Virus record (IMG/VR): IMGVR_UViG_3300042521_000446
Coordinates: 1-27,315 of that record
Source of the DNA: a virus
Length of the DNA stretch: 27,315 nt
Strand: one strand, 5' to 3'
Shown: positions 14,253 through 21,637 of the stretch, in pieces
How the letters are laid out: every line of letters begins with the position of its first letter
Position numbering within the stretch: position 1 is the stretch's first letter
Program-made: the position numbers and the translations under genes
Notes under the pieces: generated by a model
What the model was told of the DNA's origin: nothing
The model's input: only the letters and a program-made list of their open reading frames with translations
Databases searched by the model: none

Positions 14253-15043
14253 CCATCTCTAGTGCCGACTATCACGCCGACCCAGCCGTCAGCGCCAGTC
14301 ACCTCAAAGCGGTAATGCAATCGCCTTACCACTATTGGGCGCGATATCTGGACCCGCATCGCTTGCCGGTTGAACCGACAGCAGCGATGAAGCTAGGCAG
14401 CTTGGTGCATTGCGCCGTGCTGGAGCCTGATGAGCTGTCATCCCGCTATGGCGTCTGCGGGCCACGCAACACCAAAGCAGGCAAGGAACAGGCTGAGCAG
14501 ATGGCTACTGCTGGCATCGAAGCCGTAACGGCCGGCGACATGCTGACCGCTAACTGCATGGCCGATAGCGTCCGACGGCATCCTGCTGCATCAGCGCTGC
14601 TCGCTCATGGCAAGGCTGAGCAGTCGTTCTGGTGGGATGACCTGCCAACAGGACTGCGCTGCAAATGCCGCCCAGACTGGTATCAAGGCAGCACCATCGT
14701 TGACCTGAAGACATGCCAAGACGCCAGCCCTGCAGCGTTTGCGCGTAGCGTGGCGACCTTCGCCTACCACGTCCAGGCAGCGCATTACCTCGCTGGTTTG
14801 CACGGTGCTGGCCGGTTTGTGTTTATCGCAGTGGAAAAGACTGCGCCGTATGCGGTCGCCGTTTACGAACTGGACCATGCCGCTATGGCACTAGGGCGGA
14901 CCATGCGCGATAATGCACTGGACGTGATCGCCACCTGCAAGGCCGCTGACATGTGGCCCGGCTACGGCGACACCTCAGTCCAAACGCTCAGCCTGCCCGG
15001 CTGGGCACTTAATGCCAACCAGCAATCACCCATCGAGTTCTGA
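14249..15043 (+). CDS. RecE/YqaJ-like PD-(D/E)XK exonuclease (DUF3799-like)
   Basis: 264 aa. N-terminal [20 protein letters not shown] and [12 protein letters not shown] followed by [15 protein letters not shown] are typical of the exodeoxyribonuclease VIII/DUF3799 group. Catalytic core: CKCRPDWY (D143), TIVDLKT (D152, K154), and [14 protein letters not shown] (172-184, Q176 helix). Digests dsDNA 5' ends to give 3' tails for annealing. TGATG overlap with the annealase gene next door makes a Red-like pair. Confidence 0.9.
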   Translation: MTISSADYHADPAVSASHLKAVMQSPYHYWARYLDPHRLPVEPTAAMKLGSLVHCAVLEPDELSSRYGVCGPRNTKAGKEQAEQMATAGIEAVTAGDMLTANCMADSVRRHPAASALLAHGKAEQSFWWDDLPTGLRCKCRPDWYQGSTIVDLKTCQDASPAAFARSVATFAYHVQAAHYLAGLHGAGRFVFIAVEKTAPYAVAVYELDHAAMALGRTMRDNALDVIATCKAADMWPGYGDTSVQTLSLPGWALNANQQSPIEF

Positions 15044-15789
15044 TGTCAACCGCTATCACCCTTTGGACCCCAGAGCAAACGCAGCTTATTAGCAGCACCA
15101 TTGCGCCAGGCTGCAGCAATGATGAGCTGCGGCTGTTCGCCTATGCGTGCCAGCGCACTGGCCTTGACCCATTCAGCAAGCAGATTTACGCCATCAAGCG
15201 TGGCGGCAAGATGACCATTCAGGCCGGCATTGACGGTTTGCGTGCCATTGCCGAACGCACCGGACAACTAGACGGCAGCGAGACGTACTGGTGTGGTGAT
15301 GAAGGCGAATGGCGCGACGTATGGCTCTCCAGCAAGCCGCCCGCTGCAGCTAAGACCATCGTGCATCGCAAAGGCAGCCAACACCCTTTTATTGGTGTTG
15401 CCCGCTTTGCTGACTACAACGCCGGCCAAGGGCTGTGGTCCAAAATGCCAGCCGCCATGATTGCCAAATGCTCTGAGGCGCTGGCGCTTCGTAAGGCATT
15501 CCCTGCCGACATGTCTGGTGTGTACAGCACCGACGAAATGGACCAAGCCGAGACTGTTACGGTCACGCCAGCTGAGCAGGTCAAGCTGCCTGCTACCACC
15601 AAGGTAGACAGCAGCAAGACGTTCACCGCTGGTAAGGCGGCCATCGCTAAGGCCAAAACCCTGCAGGATCTAGAAGACCTGCAACCGCGTATGGCGGCAC
15701 GGCTAGAAGCCGGTGAGATCAGCCAAGAGCAGCACGATCAACTTTTGCAACTAATGCTTGAAAAAGAGAATGAGTTATCTGACAACTGA
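15043..15789 (+). CDS. bet: Bet/RecT-like single-strand annealing protein
   Basis: 248 aa. Matches the lambda-Bet pattern: [40 protein letters not shown], a central [13 protein letters not shown] segment, then [22 protein letters not shown] and [13 protein letters not shown]. The protein would anneal ssDNA produced by the neighbouring exonuclease. C-terminal about 70 residues are a variable linker plus helix ([20 protein letters not shown]). Length is near that of lambda Bet (261). Confidence 0.93.
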   Translation: MSTAITLWTPEQTQLISSTIAPGCSNDELRLFAYACQRTGLDPFSKQIYAIKRGGKMTIQAGIDGLRAIAERTGQLDGSETYWCGDEGEWRDVWLSSKPPAAAKTIVHRKGSQHPFIGVARFADYNAGQGLWSKMPAAMIAKCSEALALRKAFPADMSGVYSTDEMDQAETVTVTPAEQVKLPATTKVDSSKTFTAGKAAIAKAKTLQDLEDLQPRMAARLEAGEISQEQHDQLLQLMLEKENELSDN

Positions 15790-15976
15790 GCAACTAGCCG
15801 AGCGTTGGGGCCTCAAGCCGTCCAGCATTAAGTCTCAACGATTACGCGGCCAAGGACCTAGCTATTACACAGTCCCGAGGCTAGGATGTCCACTCGGCCA
15901 GTCCCGCGTCAGGTACAACCTGCCTGATGTACTGGCCTTTGAAGAGACCCATTCCATTACACCAATCAACCCATGA
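15770..15976 (+). CDS. Small HTH (MerR/excisionase-like) protein
   Basis: 68 aa from ATG at 15770 ([20 protein letters not shown]); a TTG at 15758 is the alternative. [20 protein letters not shown] is a winged-HTH start of the excisionase/HTH-17 kind, with a wing around [14 protein letters not shown]. It overlaps the annealase end by 20 nt and the ssb start by ATGA. No integrase is nearby, so a true excisionase role is doubtful; a small transcriptional or recombination-directing protein is more likely. Confidence 0.75.
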   Translation: MSYLTTEQLAERWGLKPSSIKSQRLRGQGPSYYTVPRLGCPLGQSRVRYNLPDVLAFEETHSITPINP

Positions 15977-16323
15977 GTTTGTATGCTTCCGGCGTCGTGC
16001 GCATTATTAGCGAGCCGCAAATTAAGTTTTTTGATTCCGGTACTTGTGTTTGCAACTTTGGTGCAGGCATTCAGGAAGGCAAAGATAAAGATGGCAACTA
16101 CATCAACAATGCAATTGACGTAGAGGTCTGGGGTAAAGGCGGTCAAATGATTGCCGACAACTGCAAAAAAGGCGACAGCATCATGGTTACCGGCGGCATT
16201 CGCCGTCAGGACTGGCAGGATAAGGAGAGCGGCGCTAAGCGCTCTAAGCATGTGCTGAACGTCACCCGGTTTGAATACCTGCCGCGTGCTGCTGCTGCTG
16301 CTAGCGAGGAGTCTGCATTCTGA
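15973..16323 (+). CDS. ssb: Single-stranded DNA-binding protein
   Basis: 116 aa OB-fold. VVRIISEPQIKFFDSGTCVC, then FGAGIQEGKDKDGNYINNAI, DVEVWGKGGQMIADNCKKGD and SIMVTGGIRRQDWQDKESG follow the SSB core order. The C-terminus (AAAAASEESAF) ends in a short acidic-Phe tail resembling the DDDIPF tip that recruits partner proteins, though weakly acidic. It would protect ssDNA during replication and recombination. ATGA overlap upstream and TGATG with the next gene. Confidence 0.92.
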   Translation: MSLYASGVVRIISEPQIKFFDSGTCVCNFGAGIQEGKDKDGNYINNAIDVEVWGKGGQMIADNCKKGDSIMVTGGIRRQDWQDKESGAKRSKHVLNVTRFEYLPRAAAAASEESAF

Positions 16324-16475
16324 TGAACCAAACCAGCCTTGAAGCTGCATTCAAGGAGTGGTGGGAGGCGTCCTACGGGCGCCCTCCTGGCACCCATGCA
16401 GTGATGACCCATGCCGCCTTTGCGGCCCATGTCCTTGAGTTGATGGAGCTTATCAGTGAACAACCCAATAGCTGA
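16323..16475 (+). CDS. 50-aa conserved small protein
   Basis: Starts by TGATG overlap with the ssb stop: MNQTSLEAAFKEWWEASYGR and later HAVMTHAAFAAHVLELMELI. Helical, acidic-amphipathic, of a type I recall in cyanophage early regions. The next gene starts inside it at GTG 16456, overlapping 20 nt. No function known. Confidence 0.7.
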   Translation: MNQTSLEAAFKEWWEASYGRPPGTHAVMTHAAFAAHVLELMELISEQPNS

Positions 16476-16608
16476 CCAGCAACGGCAGGACTACTTGGAG
16501 TGGTTGTATCACCACTATGGCCGCACCTGCGAAACCTACACCGGGCTGTATCAGCAGCGCATTGCTGATTTGGTAAAGCGCGACATGGAGGAGGCCTTGG
16601 ATGACTAA
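16456..16608 (+). CDS. 50-aa conserved small protein (GTG start)
   Basis: GTG-initiated: VNNPIADQQRQDYLEWLYHH, then GRTCETYTGLYQQRIADLVK, ending ALDD. The run YLEWLYHHYGRT-x-ETYTGLY is a pattern I recall from cyanophage small proteins. It overlaps the downstream ATG at 16601 by 8 nt. Function unknown; it may act with its neighbours in the ssb operon. Confidence 0.65.
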   Translation: MNNPIADQQRQDYLEWLYHHYGRTCETYTGLYQQRIADLVKRDMEEALDD

Positions 16609-16843
16609 CCTCTCCCCTGCCGCGCAACAAGTGTTCTGGGAGTTCAACCGCGCCGCCAGCGGCAAGCCGGATGACTGGCATTACCTGCCCGCGATTGCCG
16701 CCGCTCTGCGAGCTGCTGCGGATCAGGTGCAGATGAACACGCCATTAGGTGACACCGACGCTGATGCAGGCGTGTTCGCCGCACATCACGCCATTCGCGC
16801 TCATTTTCTCGCCATCGCTGCCGAGCTAGAGGGCAATGCCTAG
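16601..16843 (+). CDS. 80-aa small hypothetical protein
   Basis: Starts MTNLSPAAQQVFWEFNRAAS and ends in a long helix (AAHHAIRAHFLAIAAELEG). Contains an AIAAALRAAADQV helix typical of small phage proteins of this class. 8-nt overlap with both neighbours. No domain assigned. Confidence 0.7.
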   Translation: MTNLSPAAQQVFWEFNRAASGKPDDWHYLPAIAAALRAAADQVQMNTPLGDTDADAGVFAAHHAIRAHFLAIAAELEGNA

Positions 16844-17126
16844 CCCGCGCATACCAACGCAGCGCGGTCGCAACTACACGGTGAACATTCGCATGAGCCG
16901 CGAGGAGATTGAAGCTGCCCGCAAACTCGGCGGCGGCAACATCAGTCAAGGCTTCAGGCACGCCATTCGCTATGCGACGGATCGTGACATGAAGCCGGTG
17001 ACGCTTACAACGCTGCTGCGTTCGGCTGCCGTCCTTGCCCAAGATTTAGAAGATACATGCAAGCAATTCAGGTCCGATGCTATGAGCCGAGTTAGACGTG
17101 CCAGCAGTTCAAGTCCGATGCCCTAG
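16836..17126 (+). CDS. Basic RHH-like protein
   Basis: 96 aa. Residues about 12-50 (NYTVNIRMSREEIEAARKLG, then NISQGFRHAIRYA) fit a beta strand followed by two helices of an RHH fold; the N-terminus is basic. The C-terminal 20 residues are Ser/Arg rich. It is the third RHH-like reading frame in the window. The next gene starts at GTG 17098 within it. Confidence 0.65.
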   Translation: MPSPRIPTQRGRNYTVNIRMSREEIEAARKLGGGNISQGFRHAIRYATDRDMKPVTLTTLLRSAAVLAQDLEDTCKQFRSDAMSRVRRASSSSPMP

Positions 17127-17331
17127 CTGCTCATGCCAGCAGACGTATGTCGTTATGACCAATCAATTGGCTGACGGTACGATTGTTAGGCGTCGCCGCT
17201 GCGATGGGTGTAATCACCGCTGGTACACCAAGCAACCGGCAGAAATTCAAATTTCAAAGTATGACCTGAAATGGTCAGCATCTAAGCACTGCACTGGTAA
17301 ACACGTTATCGACATCAATGATCCTATCTGA
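17098..17331 (+). CDS. Zinc-ribbon protein
   Basis: 77 aa from GTG at 17098. VRCPSCSCQQTYVVM and RRRRCDGCNHRWYT give a four-cysteine zinc ribbon (C8, C11, C35, C38) like that at the start of NrdR-type repressors. The tail is polar with no ATP-cone domain. Might bind nucleic acid. Stop is 11 nt into the dcd gene. Confidence 0.75.
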   Translation: MPAVQVRCPSCSCQQTYVVMTNQLADGTIVRRRRCDGCNHRWYTKQPAEIQISKYDLKWSASKHCTGKHVIDINDPI

Positions 17332-17872
17332 CACCGAAATCGAAGACCTGATCGTCACTCAGGGGATGGTGCAGGGCCATGACCCAGAGCTGATCAATCC
17401 TGCCAGCTTGGACCTGCGGCTTGGCAACCTGATCATGCTCGAATCGGTCCAAGGGCACCAGATGATTCCGCTTGACATCAGCGGTTACACCGTGGAGCAT
17501 CCATACGAGTTGGTGCCTGGTCAGTTTGTGCTGGCCCAGACGGTGGAGACCTTTTACATGCCGGAAGATATCGCCGGCCTGTTCTTCCTGAAGTCAAGCC
17601 GCGCTAGGGAGGGCTATGAGAACCTCCACGCCGGCTATGCCGATCCCGGCTGGAATGGCAGCACGCTAACGCTAGAGCTGAAAAACGCCCGTCAGCTGCA
17701 GCCGCTGCCCATTTACCCAGGGCTCAAGATTGGTCAGATGGTGTTTTTCCGCATGAGCCAGCAGCCAGCGCTGAGCTATGCGCAGGTTGGGCACTACAAC
17801 AATGACAAGCTAGTGGCTGCCTCCAAGCAGTTCCTCGGCCGCAGCCAAATGCCAAGGCTCGATGCTGCATGA
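17318..17872 (+). CDS. dcd: dCTP deaminase (dCTP deaminase/dUTPase superfamily)
   Basis: 184 aa. INPASLDLRLGN (26-37) and the core KSSRAREG (92-99), HAGYADPGWNGSTLTLELKN (104-123) match dCTP deaminase; E120 stands 23 residues after R97, the same spacing as catalytic E138 and R115 of E. coli Dcd. It would convert dCTP to dUTP (or dUMP if bifunctional) for dTTP supply. Its last 63 nt are also covered by the antisense 80-aa ORF. Confidence 0.93.
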   Translation: MILSDTEIEDLIVTQGMVQGHDPELINPASLDLRLGNLIMLESVQGHQMIPLDISGYTVEHPYELVPGQFVLAQTVETFYMPEDIAGLFFLKSSRAREGYENLHAGYADPGWNGSTLTLELKNARQLQPLPIYPGLKIGQMVFFRMSQQPALSYAQVGHYNNDKLVAASKQFLGRSQMPRLDAA

Positions 17873-18052
17873 GCGCATCGCCTCGGCAGCTAGCCACTTA
17901 ATCTGCGAGCGCTGGCTAGCCTCCTGCTCAGCCAGTAGCAAGCTGTACTCAAGTAACGCATTCCAATCTTTTGCTGCATGTAGCTGGCGCAACATGTTAG
18001 CGTTGGCAGCGCCGTGGAACTGTGCTTCCATTGTGTGAACTAATGGATTCAT
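17810..18052 (-). CDS. Antisense helical protein between dcd and sigma genes
   Basis: 80 aa from ATG at 18052; in-frame upstream starts (18055, 18070) would run into the sigma gene. MNPLVHTMEAQFHGAANANM, then a region with QLHAAKDWNALLEYSLLLAE and QRSQIKWLAAEA reads like a genuine amphipathic protein and I recall similar small cyanophage proteins. It fills the 181-nt gap between two rightward genes, overlaps dcd tail-to-tail by 63 nt and starts 2 nt from the sigma ATG in the opposite direction. Function unknown. Confidence 0.65.
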   Translation of the reverse strand: MNPLVHTMEAQFHGAANANMLRQLHAAKDWNALLEYSLLLAEQEASQRSQIKWLAAEAMRSCSIEPWHLAAAEELLGGSH

Positions 18053-18053
18053 C

Positions 18054-19067
18054 ATGGCCGACAGCATCAAAGACTACCTCAACAGTATCGCCAAATATCC
18101 ACTACTGACACCGCAACAAGAGATACAACTCGGCAGGCGTGTCATTAGATGGCAAGAATTAAGACAATGCGACAGGGAGCTAACCCGTGATGAGCAACGC
18201 GAGTTGCGAAGCGGTGAACGCGCTAGGCAACGGTTTATTAAGTCCAACCTGCAGCTTGTAGTCCATGTAGCCCGCAAGTACGACAAGCGCAGCAATAAGA
18301 CGCTTGAGTTGATGGACTTGATCCAAGAGGGCAATATCGGCCTTGCGCGTGCGGTTGAGCTATTCGACCCGTCACGCGGTTACAAGTTTTCAACTTATGC
18401 CTATTGGTGGATCAGGCAAGGCATTACGCGGGCATTGATCCAGCATGACTCCATAATTCGCCTGCCAACCAGTTTGCATGAGATGCTGTACAAGATAAAC
18501 CGCACCATGCAGGATCTAAGCCATAAGATCGGCAGACAGCCAACCATGAGCGAAATATCTAACGCACTGGATATGGATGTAGAAGAACTGTCATACTTGT
18601 TAAAGCAAACCTATAAAGTGACAAGCCTAGACCAGCGTGTTGCTGACACCGAGACCACATGCATCGGTGACAACATTGCTGACCCTAACTACGACAATGA
18701 CCTGATAGAAACCCGGCAAGAGATACGCGAATTGATGGATTGTTTTAACAAATACTTAGACCCGTTGACCAAACAGGTAATCCATGCCAGAAACCTTGCG
18801 CGGCCTGTCACCTGGGCGCAACTTGAACAACAAACAGGCGTCAGCCGCACCAAGCTGCAAAACCTAGAGCGTCGTGGCATTAGCCGCCTTCGTATGCTGA
18901 TGAGCAACCCATTAAGCAATACCCCGCTTGGCCATGTCGAAACCAACAATCAGCCGCTATCAGGATGTATGGAGGGTTTGCTTCAACGGTATGTGCCGAG
19001 AGCACAGGCAGCAGTGGCAAGCACTGATTTTTTACCATCAGATGCTCAATCAACCAACCAATCCTGA
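18054..19067 (+). CDS. RpoD-family (cyanobacterial group-2-like) sigma factor
   Basis: 337 aa. Region 1.2 DSIKDYLNSIAKYPLLTPQQ (3-22), regions 2.1-2.4 with SNLQLVVHVARKYDKRS, MDLIQEGNIGLARAVELFDP, YKFSTYAYWWIRQGITRAL (about 64-129), region 3 SLHEMLYKINRTMQDLSHKI, and a shortened region 4 (LDPLTKQVIHARNLARPVTW, then SRTKLQNLERRGISRLRML, 236-283). Region 4 is present but divergent from the usual LREREVL...GVSRERVRQIE. Likely redirects host RNA polymerase to phage promoters. The last about 50 residues are low-complexity-like and overlap another ORF. Confidence 0.92.
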   Translation: MADSIKDYLNSIAKYPLLTPQQEIQLGRRVIRWQELRQCDRELTRDEQRELRSGERARQRFIKSNLQLVVHVARKYDKRSNKTLELMDLIQEGNIGLARAVELFDPSRGYKFSTYAYWWIRQGITRALIQHDSIIRLPTSLHEMLYKINRTMQDLSHKIGRQPTMSEISNALDMDVEELSYLLKQTYKVTSLDQRVADTETTCIGDNIADPNYDNDLIETRQEIRELMDCFNKYLDPLTKQVIHARNLARPVTWAQLEQQTGVSRTKLQNLERRGISRLRMLMSNPLSNTPLGHVETNNQPLSGCMEGLLQRYVPRAQAAVASTDFLPSDAQSTNQS

Positions 19068-19110
19068 ATCTTTAGAACGCGATCAACAGACCACGAATCT
19101 TGACGGCTAA
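18934..19110 (+). CDS. Possible small protein overlapping the sigma gene 3' end
   Basis: 58 aa from ATG at 18934: MSKPTISRYQDVWRVCFNGM followed by CREHRQQWQALIFYHQML. It reads in a different frame from sigma (134-nt overlap) and extends beyond it. The Trp/Cys/His-rich core looks more protein-like than the sigma tail in the same DNA. It also overlaps the end of the opposing HNH gene. I do not recognise it; either this or the sigma tail may be incidental. Confidence 0.45.
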   Translation: MSKPTISRYQDVWRVCFNGMCREHRQQWQALIFYHQMLNQPTNPESLERDQQTTNLDG

Positions 19111-19345
19111 ACCATTCGCGCCATTCCTCGCTGCCTTTCTTACGGTTGCAATTCTTGCACGCCGGTACAAGATTGCAAGCAACAGTAGCGCCACCTTTAT
19201 GACGTGGCTTCACATGGTCTAGCGTGTCAGCCGGGGCGCCGCAATACGCGCATGTATGGCCCCATGCTTCAAAAATTTGCTGTCTAAATTGATGCTTTGC
19301 GCTGCGTTTTGATACGAGGTTGGAGCCATCAATCAAATGATCCAC
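19046..19345 (-). CDS. Small HNH endonuclease
   Basis: 99 aa. Zinc/HNH core: CAYCGAPADTLDHVKPRHKG (C32, C35, D43, H44), GATVACNLVPACKNCNRKKG (N58, C63, C66). The domain occupies residues about 30-72. HNH nucleases of this size frequently cooperate with terminase or act as free nickases. The 5' end overlaps the 60-aa gene by 17 nt and the 3' end is convergent with the sigma-region genes. Confidence 0.92.
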   Translation of the reverse strand: MDHLIDGSNLVSKRSAKHQFRQQIFEAWGHTCAYCGAPADTLDHVKPRHKGGATVACNLVPACKNCNRKKGSEEWREWFSRQDSWSVDRVLKIQDWLVD

Positions 19346-19511
19346 GCAGTTCCGGGATGGGTAACACCTGAACCGTGAGGCCCAGGACGTGATCGTTGGA
19401 CGGCGCTAGCTCAGTGAGCCGCGCCACGAAATTGTCCGATACCTCTTCTGGGTCGTCGTCTTCAGATTCCACCACAATGGTGTACTCAATCTCAAGGACG
19501 TACTGTCTCAT
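19329..19511 (-). CDS. 60-aa acidic hypothetical protein
   Basis: MRQYVLEIEYTIVVESEDDD followed by PEEVSDNFVARLTELAPSND. One beta-hairpin (YVLEIEYTIVVE), an acidic loop, a helix and a final strand. ATGA overlap with the metallophosphoesterase and 17-nt overlap with HNH. Resembles small phage proteins of unknown function. Confidence 0.7.
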   Translation of the reverse strand: MRQYVLEIEYTIVVESEDDDPEEVSDNFVARLTELAPSNDHVLGLTVQVLPIPELRGSFD

Positions 19512-20359
19512 ACGGTTGGCCTGCAGGAGATGTCAACGCCGCCGCGCTCTCGTGGCCGCAGCGTTAGCCATATCCCGCCAAGTGACTTAGGCATTACGAT
19601 GCGCTCAATCGCCCAGCCACCAGTAGCGCCAAACTCCTGCTTGTAGGTGCCGGTTTGCAGGTGCCAGCGCTGCTCAATCCATGCCTTGCCGTTTTCTGCG
19701 ATGCGGTAGCACGGGTGTGCCACAATGCTGCGCTCGTGGTTGTGGCCGTTAAGCATGATGTCTGCATCAGGTGCGATCTGCGCGTAGCGGCCGCCACCCA
19801 TGGTGCCTTTGGTGACGATGCCGCCCCATGCGCCGTGGTGGAAGAACAATGTGCAGCGGCGTGTACGGCCGGCTGACTGCCGGAACGCAAACCGCACAAA
19901 GCCCTGGTATCCCATGTGTTCGGTAACCGCGCCATCGTTGCGCATGAGCCTGACCACGTTCTCTAGCGGGTCGATCTCTTGATTGTTGAGCACGGCAGTC
20001 TCGTGGTTGCCGTCGCCCATCATCAGGATCATGTCACCGTATGGCCGGAGCAGGTCGGCTGACTCGCGGAACACCAGATCAAAATAGTTGCCGCCAAGAT
20101 GCTCTGGCCTGATGTCGCCCTTGCTGCCGCGCCGATCCTTTTTGCCTTGCATCAGGCAAAGCACGTCGCCAAACATCAAAGCATGGCCGCCAATCGCCTT
20201 GCACTCATCCAAGTGCTGCAGCAGCAGCTTGCGGTTGCACTTTGGGTTATCTAGGTGGATGTCCGACAGCAGTAGAAAGGTTGCTTCTTCCTTGGTGCTG
20301 TTGTACGGTATCCGTATCTCCAAAAGCTCTGGCGATACTCGCGTAGACGTGATCGCCAT
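19508..20359 (-). CDS. Calcineurin-like metallophosphoesterase
   Basis: 283 aa. Metal-site motifs in order: LLSDIHLD (31-37; D33, H35), FGDVLC (63-68; D65), MGDGNHE (114-120; N118, H119), FFHHGAWGG (172-180) and NGHNHE (204-209). All five blocks of the binuclear metallophosphatase fold are intact. Substrate is unknown: nucleic acid, nucleotide or protein phosphatase are all possible. Located between lysis and HNH genes, overlapping the 60-aa gene by ATGA. Confidence 0.92.
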   Translation of the reverse strand: MAITSTRVSPELLEIRIPYNSTKEEATFLLLSDIHLDNPKCNRKLLLQHLDECKAIGGHALMFGDVLCLMQGKKDRRGSKGDIRPEHLGGNYFDLVFRESADLLRPYGDMILMMGDGNHETAVLNNQEIDPLENVVRLMRNDGAVTEHMGYQGFVRFAFRQSAGRTRRCTLFFHHGAWGGIVTKGTMGGGRYAQIAPDADIMLNGHNHERSIVAHPCYRIAENGKAWIEQRWHLQTGTYKQEFGATGGWAIERIVMPKSLGGIWLTLRPRERGGVDISCRPTV

Positions 20360-20387
20360 GCCGTTGGTAGCGGCTTACACAGGCAGT

Positions 20388-21446
20388 CTAATAAGGCCAA
20401 GTGAGACGCGGCCTGCCTTGACGGATGCCGGTATGGATAAAGCCCTTGGGTGCGCCTAGTCCAGTGCTGTATGGCCAATGCTTGACGCACCAGTCCTGCA
20501 GCTTGTAGATGTCCACGCCGTTGATATACCAGTCAACTGCACCCACGCCAGGCGCATTAAATAGGTGCTCGCTGCCGCTGGCACCACCTACCTGCCGATT
20601 GATGATTGCTGGTCTGTAACCCGACGTGATGATGAGCGGCTTGTTGCCAAATGCACCACGAGCGCGTTCTAGGAATGCTGCCAGCTCAGCTGCGGTATCT
20701 ACTTGGTACTGGTGATCAAAGCGCCGTGCCTCTTGGTCTAGCGCAAACTCACCGATTCGGATGTGCGGCGTGATCCGTGCGCTGAACGGACTGCTAGGCG
20801 TCAGTTTGGCTGCTCCCTGCTGCTGATCGCCAACCCACAGTCTGCCTTCTGCCTGCCGGCGACGTAGCAAACCAGCCTCGACGCTGGTGCCGGGGTTGCG
20901 ATACAACAGCATCGCTGCTGGCACCCCTGCCCAGTCCTTCTCTTTCAGGCGCTTGCTGATCGTCTCGAATCCTTCGGATCCGTAGAACCCGCTGCCCAGG
21001 TTGTAGGCAAAGCTAATCAGCGCACATTGCTGGTTGCCGCTCATGGCATTCCAAAACGGCACCGTCGCACGCAGCTTGGCGGCAATGCGGTCTATCTCAA
21101 GTTCAAGCAGGCTGCTGGCTTCAATAACTGTAATCTTGTCGCCGCGTTGCACCTTGCGGCCATCGCTGTACCTGGTGGTGCCATAGCCGATGGTCCACGG
21201 GTCGCCGCCGCTAAGCGGATCAGGGTAAGCGCTTAGGTGGCAGCCCTCAAACTCTTTTATCAGCTTTATCGCTGGCCCATAATTATGCAGCTTGCCGCCT
21301 TGCTGCCAGGTTTTGTACCAGGCTTGGTCCCTATTCAAGATTGCAGGCGCAACCTTTAACAGCTCTGCTTCCAATTCAGAGATGGCCGCCATCTGATGCG
21401 GCGTGCCGTGCTTGTAGTACCGGAACAGGTCGCTCAGTTTGACCAT
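20388..21446 (-). CDS. Endolysin: GH24 lysozyme fused to M15-like peptidase
   Basis: 352 aa with two catalytic domains. Residues about 57-205 are a T4-type GH24 lysozyme: IKEFEG (E67), YPDPLSGGDPWTIGYGTT (D76, T85), later SFAYNLGSG. Residues about 225-352 are an M15_3-like carboxypeptidase: ITSGYRPAIINRQVGGASG, SEHL (H294), AVDWY (D305) and FIHTG (H338) with zinc-binding spacing. It would cut glycan strands and peptide stems for lysis. No signal peptide is seen, so release by a holin is likely. Its start overlaps the 67-aa gene by 13 nt. Confidence 0.92.
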   Translation of the reverse strand: MVKLSDLFRYYKHGTPHQMAAISELEAELLKVAPAILNRDQAWYKTWQQGGKLHNYGPAIKLIKEFEGCHLSAYPDPLSGGDPWTIGYGTTRYSDGRKVQRGDKITVIEASSLLELEIDRIAAKLRATVPFWNAMSGNQQCALISFAYNLGSGFYGSEGFETISKRLKEKDWAGVPAAMLLYRNPGTSVEAGLLRRRQAEGRLWVGDQQQGAAKLTPSSPFSARITPHIRIGEFALDQEARRFDHQYQVDTAAELAAFLERARGAFGNKPLIITSGYRPAIINRQVGGASGSEHLFNAPGVGAVDWYINGVDIYKLQDWCVKHWPYSTGLGAPKGFIHTGIRQGRPRLTWPY

Positions 21447-21637
21447 GGTGACTTGATCTCCATTGCACCGCCAAGTAGGCGGCTATCTCCGGTTTGCAGT
21501 GTGTCGTCTACCGGGTGATGCGTAATCACCGGCTCAGGGCCTACGGGCTGCGCTGCGTGCCAGTCCGCTTCGGCTTGGTCTAGCTTGGCCGGCAACTGGG
21601 CCTCGAATCGCTGTTTGCGAATAGCGAACGAGGTCAG
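21434..21637 (-). CDS. 67-aa lysis-region protein with apparent CTG start
   Basis: The frame reads TSFAIRKQRFEAQLPAKLDQ, then WHAAQPVGPEPVITHHPVDD, ending KSPWSN. The only upstream in-frame stop is a TAG about 70 nt before, and no ATG, GTG or TTG lies between it and this point. CTG at 21637 forms a CTGA overlap with the 46-aa gene, exactly analogous to the ATGA and GTGA joins elsewhere here. The coding-like content (helix, Pro-rich linker, basic helix) supports it. No domain recognised; position and length suggest a spanin-like or lysis accessory, unproven. Confidence 0.6.
   Translation of the reverse strand: MTSFAIRKQRFEAQLPAKLDQAEADWHAAQPVGPEPVITHHPVDDTLQTGDSRLLGGAMEIKSPWSN

Noticed and set aside
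15770-15976. Excisionase plus integrase lysogeny module
   Set aside because: The small HTH protein resembles excisionases, but no recombinase catalytic domain or attachment site was seen anywhere; the lifestyle cannot be set from this window.
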